From the NCBI GenBank assembly GCA_026182355.1, contig JAPFBL010000239.1:977001-1041000 (forward strand): a DNA stretch of 64,000 nt, read 5' to 3'. The notes beneath the pieces were generated by a model that saw only the letters and a list, made by a program, of their open reading frames with translations, did not search any database and had not been told where the DNA came from. Origin of the DNA: Hermatobates lingyangjiaoensis (taxonomy: Eukaryota; Arthropoda; Insecta; Hemiptera; Hermatobatidae). Position 1 is the stretch's first letter; each line of letters begins with the position of its first letter. Positions 22,713 to 34,343 of this stretch are shown piece after piece. The position numbers and the translations under genes were made by a program.

Positions 22713-24480
22713 TCTATATATAAATATTGCTTATTGGGTCTATTCTAGTTGAAATCACTCGCATAGGAAGGAGTTTGTTTTTAAGGGTATGATGTGTTGA
22801 CCCTAATCGGCATGCCACACCTCTAGGGGAACTCTGTCTCAGCAAAGTCCCACTCGTAACCTAAAGTCAGCTACCATGCCCTGCGGTAAGGTAAGCACAC
22901 TTGACTATTGAGGGTTTCTGTTTTAAGTCAAATCTATATTCACATCAGCGTTTTTCAACCCTTTTGCTCTTGCCTAACCCTTAAAATAAATTACATCTGT
23001 TCAGCAAGTCCAGCTCAAAAAAATAAAAAATAAACCCTATTATTCCCTTATATTATATTCATTGGATCTCAAGTGGAAAATATCATATTCCTTGTATATA
23101 TTTTCGAATAATTGATTAAGGAAAAAAGTTTACCTCATTTAAAAATTTATTCGCACTGATGAATAAACTCGATAGAGAGAATTATTTTATTATCACGATA
23201 AAAATATCAACTCAAACTAGAAAATAAACTTAAGTAAGCAATATCATATTCAAATAACACATGAGTGCAAACTTAAGGAAGAAAATATGCAAACCATGTT
23301 ATGTGTGAAATGTGTTGTGTATACATACTATAATGTTCATGAAATGAAATAAGAACTCTAGAGGAAGCTTGTTTTATATGGTCTTTCACTTAAGGATGTC
23401 TTGGAGAATCTTAGAGTCCTCGGGAATCTCGGTTAGGGTTGGTGTTCGAGATCGAAGAGAGGAGATCTCTAGGATACACATCCCTCGGAGAGGGGCCTGA
23501 CTTACTTAAGGCACATACATTGTAAACGATATCAGCTATTTATTAAAGAGCCTTGTCCTAATAAAGTAATATTTATGGCATTTCATGTGCAAAAATCAAG
23601 TCGCTAATGTCCTCTCCTGCTATTAACGAAGGTACTAATTAACTAATAAGCCATCTTTATCATGACTTCAACAACTTTATGATGACAAAAACATAAAAAT
23701 GACGGGGACGGATTGAAGCTCTGGAGTACCTGCACTGTGGTATACCAAACAGTTATATGAAAAGAGAATTTAAAATAAAAAAACAACACCAGTAGACTGT
23801 GGACCTACTTCGTCTATTGTTAGCGATTTTAAGCATATAATTTAACACATATTAACTATTAGGCTTACAAGCATTTAATATAATTCATACTATTATAAAA
23901 GAAACCATGTAGCTCTCTCCAACCTCAGAAATGTGAACAAGTCCGACAAGTATATCAAGTGACCCATGATTCCAAGATGAATTTTCAGTTTTTATAGCCA
24001 TATTGATCTTTACCAGAATCAGAATTGTATGCATTTTCTGTTATTTACTAATTTGAAGTTTAGTTTTTAGACAAAATTGCATTCATCTACATTAATTGTT
24101 TTAGCATTAAAAAAATATTTCCTGTAAAGATAAAATGTACCATAACGCTCCTTTTTTTTTAATATAATGTTTAAAAAAAACCACGTCATATCATCCACAA
24201 ATATTGCTCTATTTTTAAGTATAACTTTATTGCCATCCTCAAAACAGAATAATCTGTGTCCTCCACACAACCCTCTTAGATTGAGTCACAAGTCAAAATT
24301 TTAACATTTTATGGAAAAAAATTCAGTTTACATAACACAGAAATGTATATTCAGAAATTATTCATTATTTAAAAATGTATCATTTTCTACGACAGGCAAA
24401 ATATTTAGGTTTTTCATTTTCTTTTGTAAATAAGATTCATTAAATTCGTTTCAAGATGTGTAGTTTTTTATATATACCTT
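22713..24480. other. Intergenic; possible hAT end at ~22946
   Basis: No gene recognised. CAGCGTTTTTCAACCCTTTT at about 22946 resembles the left end of the hAT element at 40.0 kb, but no matching right end was found. Near 23.40-23.52 kb a sequence with CCTCGGAGAGG could be a degraded SINE. Confidence 0.3.
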
Positions 24481-24499
24481 TTACTTTGTGAATTTGGGA

Positions 24500-24575
24500 T
24501 ATATATATATAAAATTTAACACATAGGAAAGAACACAGAAAGTCACTACAGAACTCACTTTGATATTTCGAAAAA
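24500..24575 (-). mobile_element. Module K fragment
   Basis: Preceded by a short (TA)n. It retains TTTAACACATAGGAAAGAAC through CACTTTGATATTTCGA; the hairpin and CTGATGA part are missing. Confidence 0.7.
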
Positions 24576-24762
24576 CTGGAGACATTTAGATACAGAGAAA
24601 TACATGGATCTTATATAACTTTTTTCGGGGAAACTAACTACGGTATTTTGATTTTGATCAGGGTACTTTTTTGGGATCTACCGTCAATAACCAAAACACC
24701 AGGGCATAATCTACCGCCCGGGTAATGCCGGATAGATCAGCTACTAAATTTATATATATAAA

Positions 24763-24872
24763 GTTCAAAGATTGGTTTCTTTAGGATTTTTGGTCTAAAG
24801 AAATTACAGTCCTGTTTATACGCTGACGTTTCACCAAAAATTGTTTGGCATTTTCAAGGCTAAAAGCAATTT
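24763..24872 (-). mobile_element. Module M (hammerhead-like, weak)
   Basis: The minus strand reads GCC, TTGAAAA, hairpin CCAAAC/TTTTGG, TGAAACGTC, AGCG. It parallels modules C and I but is a single diverged copy. Confidence 0.35.
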
Positions 24873-25950
24873 ATTAACGACATAAGTAGTTTAATATTAT
24901 TAATATATTAACGAAGCGACGGGTTTGGGACTAGTAAATATAAAAAACAGACAACACGAGTAAGCAATGGTGAAGGCAATGAACACCTGACTGAGGCAAG
25001 CTGCCTAGCTGCCCGAGCTCTCAAGTATGCATTCGACGAAATCATGCTCATAATAGCATATTGATAGTTAGTGAATACTGAGCATATAAGTGATTGAACA
25101 AACACATGAAAACTATGAACACATCCATGAAGTGGTCTTCAAAACAAATAGTAGGACTGAAGTTTGCTATGTCTGTTGTTATGAGAACAGGATCACAACA
25201 AACACGAAGCAAACATAGCTTGAGTTTGCCAGTAGTCATTTCAATTGTTTTATAGAAAATATATTTAAAACAAAGAATGCCTCAACACGGATAACTTAAC
25301 TCAGTCGTAACAAAAAAATAGTGGTGAGGAATAACAGAATAACCCTTTCTACCTACCCTCCAAACCCAAAAGAACACGAAACACGGAAAAGAGCCTGTGT
25401 GATTGTATAAAAAAAACAGCCCCACTTAAACATTACAGGTAAACAATTGGCTGTAGACAGTGAACCTATAATCGTGTTTAAGTTTAGTCGTTAGTGAGTG
25501 AAACATTAAATTTCTTAGTGCCTCAATATCCGTTGGCTACACTGTAGTCAACTTGAATTCCTGTTGGGTTATAAGATCTGTTTAGCTAAATTGAACATAT
25601 TTCAAACTAAACGGTGGTTCTAGTAACACAAACCAATATGCCATAATAACTTTTGGCTGAATGCGTAGTCACGCTAATTAATCGATAATCAACACAACTA
25701 TAAATAGTTGTGACTAATTTTTTTTTTAGATAAATTGGTATTTGAAACAGGTATGAATGATTTCAATTATATTTTTATGATTTTTACATTCCCTTAAAAA
25801 AATCTTTAAAATAAAATTCTTCGTTTATTTTAATACCGATATTTACTTTTTAATTAATGAAATAGAATGTAATGATTAACATATGCTTTAGTTTATTTAA
25901 GAGTTTTTAAATGAGGGGTATTTATAAATAGAGAAGATTGGTTAGTGACT
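24873..25950. other. Intergenic, no gene seen
   Basis: AT-rich; nothing recognised. Confidence 0.4.
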
Positions 25951-25977
25951 GGAGGATAGGTTGAAGGAAGTACCTTT

Positions 25978-26150
25978 GTTGAAGGGATTGTCGGCGTGCT
26001 TGATCCTGGTGGAGTGGCGCAGAAAGCAGTCGATCTGGGCGGCAAGTCTGTGGAGGGCCTGGGCGGAGAGCTGCTCTTGCGTACAAGGCCCTAGCATGCC
26101 GGGAGGCAGATGGCGGCTCCAGGTCGCGCACTTAACCACTGCCCGCCACA
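25978..26150 (-). CDS. Possible internal exon of an unknown host gene
   Basis: A GC-rich island in AT-rich surroundings. One minus-strand frame reads TQEQLSAQALHRLAAQID then CFLRHSTRIKHADNPFNKG, a plausible amphipathic coding stretch. It ends at AAAG followed by GTACTTCC, a possible splice donor. The upstream boundary is unclear. The two other frames on this strand and a plus frame are also open, so the coding claim rests on composition only. No family recognised. Confidence 0.25.
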
Positions 26151-26231
26151 CCTGCTCTCTTCCCCCTTCTTACCTGCTCTCCCACCATCTGTCCTAACGG
26201 TCTGGACAGCCTCTCCGCAGGTCGCCCTCCG

Positions 26232-26415
26232 AGTCTTCTTCCATTGTCAAGTCTTCCAATCTTCTTCAGTCTCATTAAAGGACTCAGATCTTCCATTGTC
26301 GGTCTTCAAGTCTTCTTCAGTTTCATTAAAAGACCCAGCCAGGTCTTCTTCCATTTTCAAGTCTTCCAATTTTCATGGTCTTCTTCAGTCTCATTGAAGT
26401 ACCCAGACCATTTTC
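26232..26415. repeat. Imperfect ~50-bp tandem repeat
   Basis: Blocks of CTTCTTCCATT, CAAGTCTTCCAAT and CTTCTTCAGTCTCATTAAAG recur three to four times with deletions. Overlapping open frames are repeat translations. Confidence 0.7.
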
Positions 26416-26576
26416 TTCATGGATAAAAGGGATTTTCAGATAATTATGAATGGTGTCGTTTGAAACATAAAAGGGAGCTTGTAAAATTTTACGAAGGATC
26501 ATGGATTAGACTGTTTGGATTCTTCGGATGTTTGAACGATTGGTAGATCTCCAAATTTCGAGTCCGTAAGTCCAGG

Positions 26577-26735
26577 TCTAGCGGTCTTTGTCAGAGTCAA
26601 AAACCCAACTGAGTTAGTTTTTTGACTCTGACGAAGAGCGCTTGTTTTGGTTGAAAGATCTTAGTCTTGTTTTCTCATTTTATAGTGTGCTTTGATCATT
26701 GATTTTTATTTCACGTGTTTATGAGAAATCTTTAA
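26577..26735. mobile_element. Module A inverted pair
   Basis: Short minus half (26577-26624) and complete plus half with GACT, CTGACGA, GAA, AGATCT, T, AGTC. Confidence 0.8.
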
Positions 26736-26761
26736 ATATATAAATATATATATACATATAT

Positions 26762-27030
26762 ACGTCTAAACCATATTAAGACCTCAGATCTTTCAACCAA
26801 TATATCCATACCATATACCATAAGATCTTTCGTTGGTCGTTGGTCGTTGGTCAACCAAAACAAGCGCTTTTAGTCAGAGTTAAACTAATACTGATGGACT
26901 TTCAGTGTCATTCTGAGCCGGTATCAGTTTGACTCTGATTCGTTTTGGTTGAAGGATGTTAGTCATTTTACTGATTTCTTACTGTAGTTTAGATGTTGAG
27001 TTTTATTTCAAGTGTTTATTATAAAATTTT
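26762..27030. mobile_element. Module A inverted pair, diverged
   Basis: The minus half contains AGATCTTTC and an inserted triple GGTCGTTG-type repeat. The plus half reads TTTGACTCTGATTCG and TTGAAGGATGTTAGTC. Both cores are degraded. Confidence 0.6.
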
Positions 27031-28209
27031 CTTTATAGATGTATCTGTATTTTTAAACCTTCATTCAACCGAGGCTATAAAATCCTGTAATTAAAACCAA
27101 ATGGTCGGTCGGCTTTGGAAATGTCAACTTGGAAAACTAATGATTGTTGTTAAACAGTGCTTTTTGCTATATTCAATGGGTTCTACAACATAAGATTTTT
27201 TTTAAGGATTCCGTTTGCTTTTCAAATGTTGTAATGTTATATATATACAAACTAACAGAAAAGAAACCTCCACTGTTTGTTCAAAAGATCTCCTTTTATT
27301 TATGCCATGAATTCTTTGATATATACAAATACAAATGTTTTATTTTTGAGTGGATGACTTCTGTTATATTGCTAAGGGTTGAAAGATATTGTGTCTCTTT
27401 TAGAGTTTTATACTGTTGTTTATACATTGTAGATATATTAACAAACAATTCATTTAATCAAAAAAAAAACCAATCTATATCTTATGTCAAATTAGAATTA
27501 TTAATTACATGAGCATTGCTAAATCACAGATGTATATTACATTGGTGTAAACATTTTTAACAAAACTTAAACATTTGAAGAAGAATGAAAAAATATTGTT
27601 ATTATAAAAGAATGACATCAGTTTTTCATATTTAATTAGCTAATTGTAAAACATTTCTTCTTGACAAGAAAGGCTGAGTTATTGTGAAATATTTAATACG
27701 GAATTAATTGAATTAGAAATATCATTAAGGCATTGCTTAAGTAATTAAAATGAATGTTTTAAAGAATATAAAAAGCTTTGGAAGATTTGAAAGAAGTTAG
27801 TTTGGGAGGCACGTGGCTTGGTCGGATGGAAGGAGGTGAGTCGAAAAGGGATGAGGAAAAGAAGAAGTAAAAAGTGATGGTCTATCTGTGAGGAGGAAGT
27901 GAGAGCTGGGGCCACTCGAGTGCTCCATTGCACCATCCAGGCGCTCTCAGCTTCTCAAACTGATCTATAGCACAGCTCTGATACCCAGCTAACAGTCCCA
28001 ATTGGACACCTTCATTTAAAACCTTTTTCCTCCATTATATTTACTAATAATTTATGGCTTGAAATAGCTGTAAATTAGATTTGCATTTGAAAGAAAATAT
28101 ATCATAGCACCTATCAATGGACTTTAATTTTTTTTAAAAAAAAAAACTTAAACCTATGCAGTTGGCAACTTCCACTGGTGGAGTGCATTACAATTGTCTA
28201 CTATATTTT
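27031..28209. other. Intergenic, no gene recognised
   Basis: A 122-codon plus frame (27144-27512) is AT-biased and hydrophobic with no recognisable domain; it is not called. Confidence 0.35.
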
Positions 28210-28426
28210 TTTTTTGTTATTTTTTAAACCAATCCCCTAGCGGGTGATAACGTCAGACGTTTATCGGCTTTTTGTTTGATCGGTGATTCTACAGATTTTA
28301 CATTCGGAGTGCTAAATTTTGTTTAACTCAAGTGAATTTTGAGTAGGGGTTTTTAATGATTACCTGACATCATACAGGCTCGGGACCGACGGCTTAACGT
28401 CCTCTCCTAGGGGCGACGTACTCAGA
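28210..28426 (-). mobile_element. tRNA-derived SINE, 3' part
   Basis: The minus strand reads GTCGGTCCCGAGCCTG, AACTTCAC-like spacing, GATCAAACAAAAAGCCGAT and CCCGCTAGGGGATTGG, with an A-rich tail at the low-coordinate end. The tRNA-like head is missing. It confirms the 3' end seen at 15.1 kb. Confidence 0.8.
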
Positions 28427-28442
28427 CATATATATATATATT

Positions 28443-28513
28443 ATATATATACAAAAACTAAAGTTTATCGGGACTCGGTTAGTTCTTCAGGTTCAAATTA
28501 AACTCTAATTGCC
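28443..28513 (-). mobile_element. Module C fragment
   Basis: Outer part only (TTTATCGGGACTCGGTTAG; TTCAAATTAAACTC), adjoining (TA)n; cut before the core. Confidence 0.7.
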
Positions 28514-28868
28514 TCCTTAGCTGACCTGGGGTCACAATGTTCCCTAAGTGACACCATATCGATGGCCGGTTAAGTGCGGACACCTGATCGTCGTGAGAAC
28601 ACCCAATTCCAGTTGGTCCTCACCTCAAACCGTCCACATTTCCCGACCTCCAAGTACCTGGATTACAGGAGCACGCCTGGGAGTTGTGGTATTCAAACCC
28701 CCCGTTGTTGCTTCTTCAGCAACTCTTGGTTTCGAAAAGACAACAGTCCATAAATTGACAAGATCAATATATCACAAATATGTCGTAAAAGTTAGTTTAT
28801 GTTTATCTTAATGTTATTAATCGCTTTAATATTTAGGTGTTTAATATCAATATTATTTTATTTAAATA
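28514..28868. other. Intergenic, no gene recognised
   Basis: A locally GC-balanced stretch (28.51-28.75 kb) with an 87-codon plus frame lacking recognisable motifs; origin unknown. Confidence 0.3.
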
Positions 28869-28875
28869 TATATAA

Positions 28876-28975
28876 GAGCCAAAGTTCAAACCACAATAAA
28901 AAAAATGATAAAAGAGACTAAGATCTTTCAACCATAACAAGCTGTCTTTGTCGGAGTCAAATCCCGACTAAAATC
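28876..28975 (-). mobile_element. Module A, diverged
   Basis: AGATCT and the flanks are conserved. The core on the minus strand is CCGACAAAG, no longer CTGANGA. Confidence 0.7.
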
Positions 28976-29284
28976 AAAGATTGTTTCAGGGGTTTATTGT
29001 GAAACCTTGTTATAGTATATTTCATGTTTGTGTTGGTGGAAGAAGGTTGTTGGTGACGACGTAGTAGGGCAGATGATTAAGCCAATAGAAGGGCTAAGGG
29101 CTCCAGGATGTAATTCATTCGACTTGTTAGTCTCTTTTTGATTTGAAAAAATTCAAACATCGCTACATTGTCAGGAAATACAAACGTTTTAGTTATACAG
29201 ATAAATTCATCGTGCTTTGTTTTCTTGACCCAATATTCATATGATATAATTGTTTTTTTGTTGTTTGTTGACGTTGAGGTCTTA

Positions 29285-29352
29285 TGATTGAAACTACTTC
29301 TCTAGTCGATGTTTCGACCCATATTTATATCATCTCCAGGGCTACAATACGT
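29285..29352 (-). mobile_element. Module F (hammerhead-like, weak)
   Basis: Minus strand: GCC, CTGGAGA, hairpin region, GTCGAAACATCGAC. One base differs from CTGANGA. Single copy. Confidence 0.4.
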
Positions 29353-29369
29353 TTTTTTTACAAATAGCA

Positions 29370-30088
29370 CTATTTCCACTACAATTTTGGTAATTGTTTA
29401 CATTTTAGATTTTTTACCTATAGGTTAATACAGAGGGAGTGATTGATAAATCTGGTATTAAACTATGGTTTTGCAAATTGATATATGAATTTCTTTTTAT
29501 ATTATTATTATTATTGCTATTAAATTATTTCAGAAGTATAGAGATCAATATTTACTTACCTCGGAAATCCGTTTTTTCCACTATTCCTTCCCTTATTGCG
29601 CTACATATACATCCGGGCCATTGCAGTAAAGGAAGGAATAGTGGAAAAAGAACAGATTTCCAAGCTAAGCAAATATTGATCTCTATACTTCTGAAATAAT
29701 GTAATAGCAATAAAATTATAAAAATATAATAATAATATAAAAAGAAATTCATGATCAAACCACAATAAGAAATGGGAAAATAAGACTATGATCTTTCAAC
29801 CGTAACAAGCGGTCTTCGTCAACTAAAAAACGTTTTTTTTAGTTGGGTTTTTGACTCTGACGAAGACCGCTTGTTACGGTTGAAAGATCTTAGACCTATT
29901 TTCCCATTTCTTATTGTGGTTTGATCATTCATTGTTATTTCACGTGTTTATGTGAAATCTTTTTATTAAAGAAATTCATATATCAATATGCAAATCCATA
30001 GTTTAATACCAGAGTTATATCAATCACTCCCTCTCTATTAACATTTAGGTAAAAATCTAAAATGTAAACAATTACCGAAATTGTAGTA
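29370..30088. mobile_element. Interrupted palindrome carrying a nested module A pair
   Basis: The outer arms (about 29370-29500 and 29968-30088) are complementary, as are the inner arms (29490-29610 and 29622-29752). Together they were one long palindrome. The right side is split by the module A pair at 29753-29967. No coding content was recognised. Confidence 0.8.
29753..29967. mobile_element. Module A inverted pair with 12-bp target duplication
   Basis: A 215-bp unit of two facing A copies. AAAGAAATTCAT occurs immediately before (29741-29752) and after (29968-29979) the unit. The uninterrupted arm on the other side shows the site once. The plus copy has CTGACGA, GAA, AGATCT. The minus copy lost part of its core. 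Confidence 0.85.
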
Positions 30089-30734
30089 GTAATAGTGCAA
30101 ATTGTAAAAAAAACATGCATTTTGAGTGATAGACGTCACGAAACCACGCCGTTTTACCGAATCCAGGTTTTTCATTTGACATAGCAAACGCATAATAAAA
30201 GCAAACGTCAAGTGCGAAGACAACAGGTTGAGTTGACAATAATACCGTAGTACACAGTATTATAAACATTAACTGCAGTGCGACAAAAAGACTCAGTTAG
30301 CCGGACAAAAATAACCATAGTCCTTCAACAGAATCGTCGGCGAGAGAAGTAGGTTCAATTATAAGATCTCTACACTCAAAAAAAAAAATTATATTATATG
30401 GATAAGTTGACTATTTATAAAACAGATAATAGTCATAGACAGATGAAGATAGCGGCCTGCATTGGATGGTAATAGTTAAACAGCTTTGGGATTAGTTAGC
30501 AGGCATGTGCATCGGTGACATCACGTGACACCTCCTGGTGGTAAAGTAACTTTCCAATGGTTTAAGTGGATTTCAAATCAAAACAGAACCACTCTTTCGC
30601 CTTTTCTGCTCTCCGGATGATGTTAATCTAAGTGTAAACAATGACGAATAAGTTTATGAAACGTTAGAAGTGATTCCGCTTTAAAAAAAAAAATGAAAGC
30701 AACTTAATATGTTTAAACTTACATTTAATTGTTT
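30089..30734. other. Intergenic, no gene seen
   Basis: AT-rich; short minus frames without motifs. Confidence 0.4.
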
Positions 30735-31205
30735 ACCGTTTACCTGATGATGGCCATTGTGGTCGAAATCTTGTATCTCTTTATTTTTTAACTTGGTGTT
30801 TCTGTAGTGTTTAATATAGTTTGTTTCAATAGTTTTCTTCAAGGTTGTTTTCCTATTCTCGTTATGACATTAGGTACATTAATTTATGAGCTACCAGTGG
30901 TTAGAGGTGATTAGAGGTGGTTACAGGTTAGGTCATGTTATTGGCAGAAAGGTCAGGGTGCATGTTTATGAATCAAACAGGTTACAGGTTAGGTCTAATG
31001 TAGTTTGTTTCAGTAGTTTTCTTTAAGGTTGTTTTCCTATTCTCGTTATGACATTATATAGATTAATTTATGAGCTACCAGTGGATTACAAGAAAATTAT
31101 AAGGCAAAAAGAAATTCTTTCTAAGGAGATAATTAATGCCGAAACCACTGTGCTTTTCAATAACATTTGTTTAAAAGAAGACTTACTGTCAGTATACACC
31201 ATTGT
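30735..31205 (+). pseudogene. Penelope-like element 5' segment (family G)
   Basis: It begins with a hammerhead-like motif (TTTAC, CTGATGA, T, GGCCA/TGGTC hairpin, GAA, ATCT, T, GTA) at about 30745. An untranslated stretch then leads into the start of a PLE protein. The frame at 31048 reads YELPVDYKKIIRQKEIL and FNNICLKEDLLSVYT, the N-terminal PLE pattern in which a helix precedes 'CL..LLP.YT'. The stretch ATAGTTTGTTTCAATAG to GAGCTACCAGTGG is duplicated (30818-30900 and 30996-31085). The reverse transcriptase is absent; a LINE follows instead. Confidence 0.7.
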
Positions 31206-31254
31206 TTTATATTTGAGCATGCGCACTGGCATTTCATTGGTGCAATGGTGTAGA

Positions 31255-32427
31255 AACAAGCATCTCTAACCGTGAATTTGGCTTTCGACACTATCATTCC
31301 ACTATCCAACAATGTATCGTGTCGTGGACTTTATATCATCCTCCTTTGAGCAAAAGCAATACTGATCTGGTGTATTTCTTGACGAGGCACAGGTCTTCGA
31401 CAGAATCTGGCAGGAGGGTCTGTAAGGAAGTTACTTACTTTCTTATCTTTAAATCATATCTGTCTGACATATTCTTTCGTTTAAGTGTATGCAGAAGTTT
31501 ATCACCAGTTTGCCACATTCAAGCAGGCGTTCCCCTGGGCAGTATACTTTCTCCCACTCTGTGTAATATACGTATATATACGGCAGGTCTACCCCAACAT
31601 CCATCCACTCTCTTGGCAGCATTTGCTGATGACAAAGCCATTCTGTCAGCACATAATAGTCCAATTGTAGCTTATGACAAACTTCAACAACATTCGCTTG
31701 GTTCAAACGTTGAAGAATCAAAATTAGCGAGCAAAAGAGCTCTCACATTACTTTCACTCTTTCCTGTAAAAACTGTTCTCCAGTACTTTTGAATAATAAG
31801 ATCATTCCTCCCGCGACCACTGTACGCTACCTTGGACACCCGTATGACTTGGAACCCACACACAAGACTTAAACGTACAAGACTAACAAACGTTACAACC
31901 TTCTAATAAGACTTTTTGACTCGAAATCGAAACTTACGCTAACAGACAGACTACATATATACAATACAATCTTGAAGCCTTTCTGGGCCTATGGTATAGA
32001 AACCTGGGGTTCGACCAAACCATCCAACATACAACATTTACAATCCATACATTCAAAAATCATTAAAAAACTATCACATTTACCTTTCTATATCCCCAAC
32101 AAAATCATACACTAAGACCTCAAAGTCCCATCTGTTCAGAACTTTGCAGTAGAAAGATACAAATTATTCCACAGCAGATTACTAACCCAACCCAACCCAC
32201 TTGCTGATTCCCTTCACTCACCTGTAATACCTTCAAACTCGCGTAGGAGTTTAAAAAGAAAATGGCCCAGAGACCTCCTTTATTAAACCAGCTGTGAGGG
32301 TAAGCATGTTACGAAGTACCACCAATGGGTGACCACTCATTCCCGTTATAAATTCCCGCTAATCGTAGGTACCAAATTACAATCACTTTTGAATACAATA
32401 CTTTGTAGTTGAAGTGAAAAAAAAAAC
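31255..32427 (+). pseudogene. Jockey-like LINE: RT and C-terminal part
   Basis: Recognisable pieces in three frames, broken by frameshifts and stops. In order: NREFGFRHYHST (about 31270); GVFLDEAQVFDRIWQEGL (31369), the first catalytic-Asp region; HIQAGVPLGSILSPTL (about 31518); AAFADDKAILSAHNSP (about 31616), with the catalytic FADD; then TVRYLGHPYDLEP and ILKPFWAYGIETWGS (about 31970) and a C-terminal SRRSLKRKWPRDLL (about 32250). A short A run closes it at 32427. The motifs match the Jockey group of non-LTR retrotransposons. The endonuclease half is missing (5' truncation), and the 5' edge touches a PLE fragment. Confidence 0.85.
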
Positions 32428-33610
32428 CAGTAATTGTAGAAATGCTTAACATAGTAGTGACACCCAAAATTTGTAATGAACATCTATTTTACAAGGAGTT
32501 GTTTTTTACTGTTCTTAACTCTTTCTGAAAAGGAAGAAAGACTGTGATTTTAACAACAGCTTATATCCTATACTTTGTGTAAAGCAAAATTTGTTTCAAA
32601 ATCCTTCTGTTCATTTGTACTTATGAAACTTTTTTTTTCTGAATAAACATATAAAAAATGAAGCACGAAAAATAAATATTGTAGGAAGTTTCATAGTGGG
32701 AGACTCAGATAATGGAAGTGGTATATACTTAAGACTAAGGACTTTGCGAAGGAGCATGAACCATTGGATCGAGAACACTTTTAGAGTAATGAAATTGTTT
32801 AATATGATAAAAGGCAATTTGAGAAGTAGACCTAAATGTGTCACGGTGGAAGACTCCGGGAGACAATTATCAGGAGTGAGGCGTGACTTTGTCCGGAGTA
32901 TTGCTATTCAGTTGATCAATCTCTGTAATGATTTCAAAGTCTTTATTGTATATTATGACTTTTATTTATTATTAATACAGTTAGTAGAGGGATATAAAAT
33001 AAAAAAACCAAAGAAGTTTAGAAATGACTCGTTTGATTGCATTCTGTCTGTGTCATTTTCAGGAGGAATGTTCTCCATTAGGAATGAGCACGAGGTGGGG
33101 TTTTATTTATGAATGATTATCTGCAAACCTTTCTGGAGTGCCTTGCCAACATAAGAGGCACTACCCTATGCATTATGAGAGCTGTCCTATTTGCATTCAC
33201 CTTCGTAAGAGATGAGTATTCCATGTACTCTCCCGTTATTAATAATCTTATCATGGTATAAAGTAATAATATTCTTCATAGTGAACCATTTTAGAACACT
33301 GTTGTTTTTTTTTTATTATCCAACACCCACATATATAAAGGTTTTATGCTGTTATGCTACCTGAATAGTTTGGGGTGGGGGTGATGGTGTGGCTTATTTT
33401 TGATTCGGTACCCATGAATGTGAGTCCACATTCCCAAAGGGGTTAACGCCACATGATATCACCCATCCAACTGTGAGCCACTACAAAGACAAGCAAGGAC
33501 TCAAGTATCCTTCAAGAGGCAATCTATGAGTGATGCCCAATATCCCGAAGAAAAGACTGAAGTGTGTCTCATTCATATAAACTTTTCCCGTTCTATATTG
33601 TGGTCTGATC
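32428..33610. other. Unassigned; one unrecognised 138-codon frame
   Basis: The plus frame 32696-33112 (starting MGDSDNGSGIYLRL) is mixed in composition and resembles no family I can name; it could be decayed transposon coding. The rest shows nothing recognisable. Confidence 0.25.
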
Positions 33611-33612
33611 AT

Positions 33613-33616
<4 letters not shown>

Positions 33617-33652
<36 letters not shown>
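33617..33652. repeat. (TA)n microsatellite
   Basis: About 18 TA units. The short stretch before it (TTTCCCGTTCTATATTGTGG then TCTGATCATTGA) is a plus-strand module A outer fragment. Confidence 0.85.
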
Positions 33653-33658
<6 letters not shown>

Positions 33659-33679
33659 TGCTAAAAATATACATATATA

Positions 33680-33740
33680 AATGTGAGTTCTAGTATCTGT
33701 TATTCATTCGTGTTTCTCAAAGTTTTCAAAATGTATATTT
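33680..33740 (+). mobile_element. Module R fragment
   Basis: AATGTGAGTTCTAG and TTCATTCGTGTTTCTCAAAG match the 3' end of the PLE at 62.22 kb. Confidence 0.65.
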
Positions 33741-33812
33741 TTATTCATAATTCCAAAAAAAAATTATTTTTCTGTGTTTTGTTATTATGTTAAAAGTACA
33801 TATAGATAAATT

Positions 33813-33908
33813 AACACATAGAACAAAACAGAGAAAGTCACTACAGAACTCATTTCGATTTTTCGACACCCGTCGTCATCAGGAAGAAGTAAAAAGTACT
33901 AGCGTTAT
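33813..33908 (-). mobile_element. Module K with canonical CTGATGA
   Basis: Minus strand: TTCTTC, CTGATGA, C, GAC/GTC hairpin, GAA, then AAATCGAAATGAG. Unlike the other K copies (CCGATGA), this one has the conserved U4-equivalent base. Confidence 0.75.
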
Positions 33909-33987
33909 ATATATATATATAATATGCAGTAAAATTACAATGAAACACGCGATGCAATCAATCAAGTCTAAACTTCATATATATATA

Positions 33988-34294
33988 ATTACGTTTCACG
34001 GTGAATCACAAATACAGAACATAGGAACAAACACACTTACTGTCTCTAATTTTCGGTTTAACCGTCATCAGGAGAGTATAGGGACACCAAGCGCACTTGT
34101 CAAGCGACATGTGAAGCGCACTTGTGAAGACCAGTCTCCAACTGTCGCTCCGCAAGTGCGCTTGGTGTCCCTATCTCAACTCTCCTGATGACGGTTCAAC
34201 CAAAAATTAGAGACAGTAAGTTTGTTTGTTCCTTAATTCTGTGTTTGTGACTCACCGTGAAACGTTGTTGTCCTTTTGGATCGTTTTCCTGTTT

Positions 34295-34297
<3 letters not shown>
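33988..34297. mobile_element. Module D inverted pair
   Basis: Minus half 33988-34100 and plus half 34155-34297. Both contain CTGATGACGG with TCTC and GAGA as stem I strands. A GCGCACTTG-containing centre joins them. (TA)n follows on the right (34298-34341). Confidence 0.85.

Positions 34298-34341
<44 letters not shown>

Positions 34342-34343
<2 letters not shown>

Noticed and set aside
22946..23010. Second copy of the CAGTGTTTTTCAACC-type hAT element
   Set aside because: Only a left-end-like sequence is visible; no complementary right end or target duplication was found.
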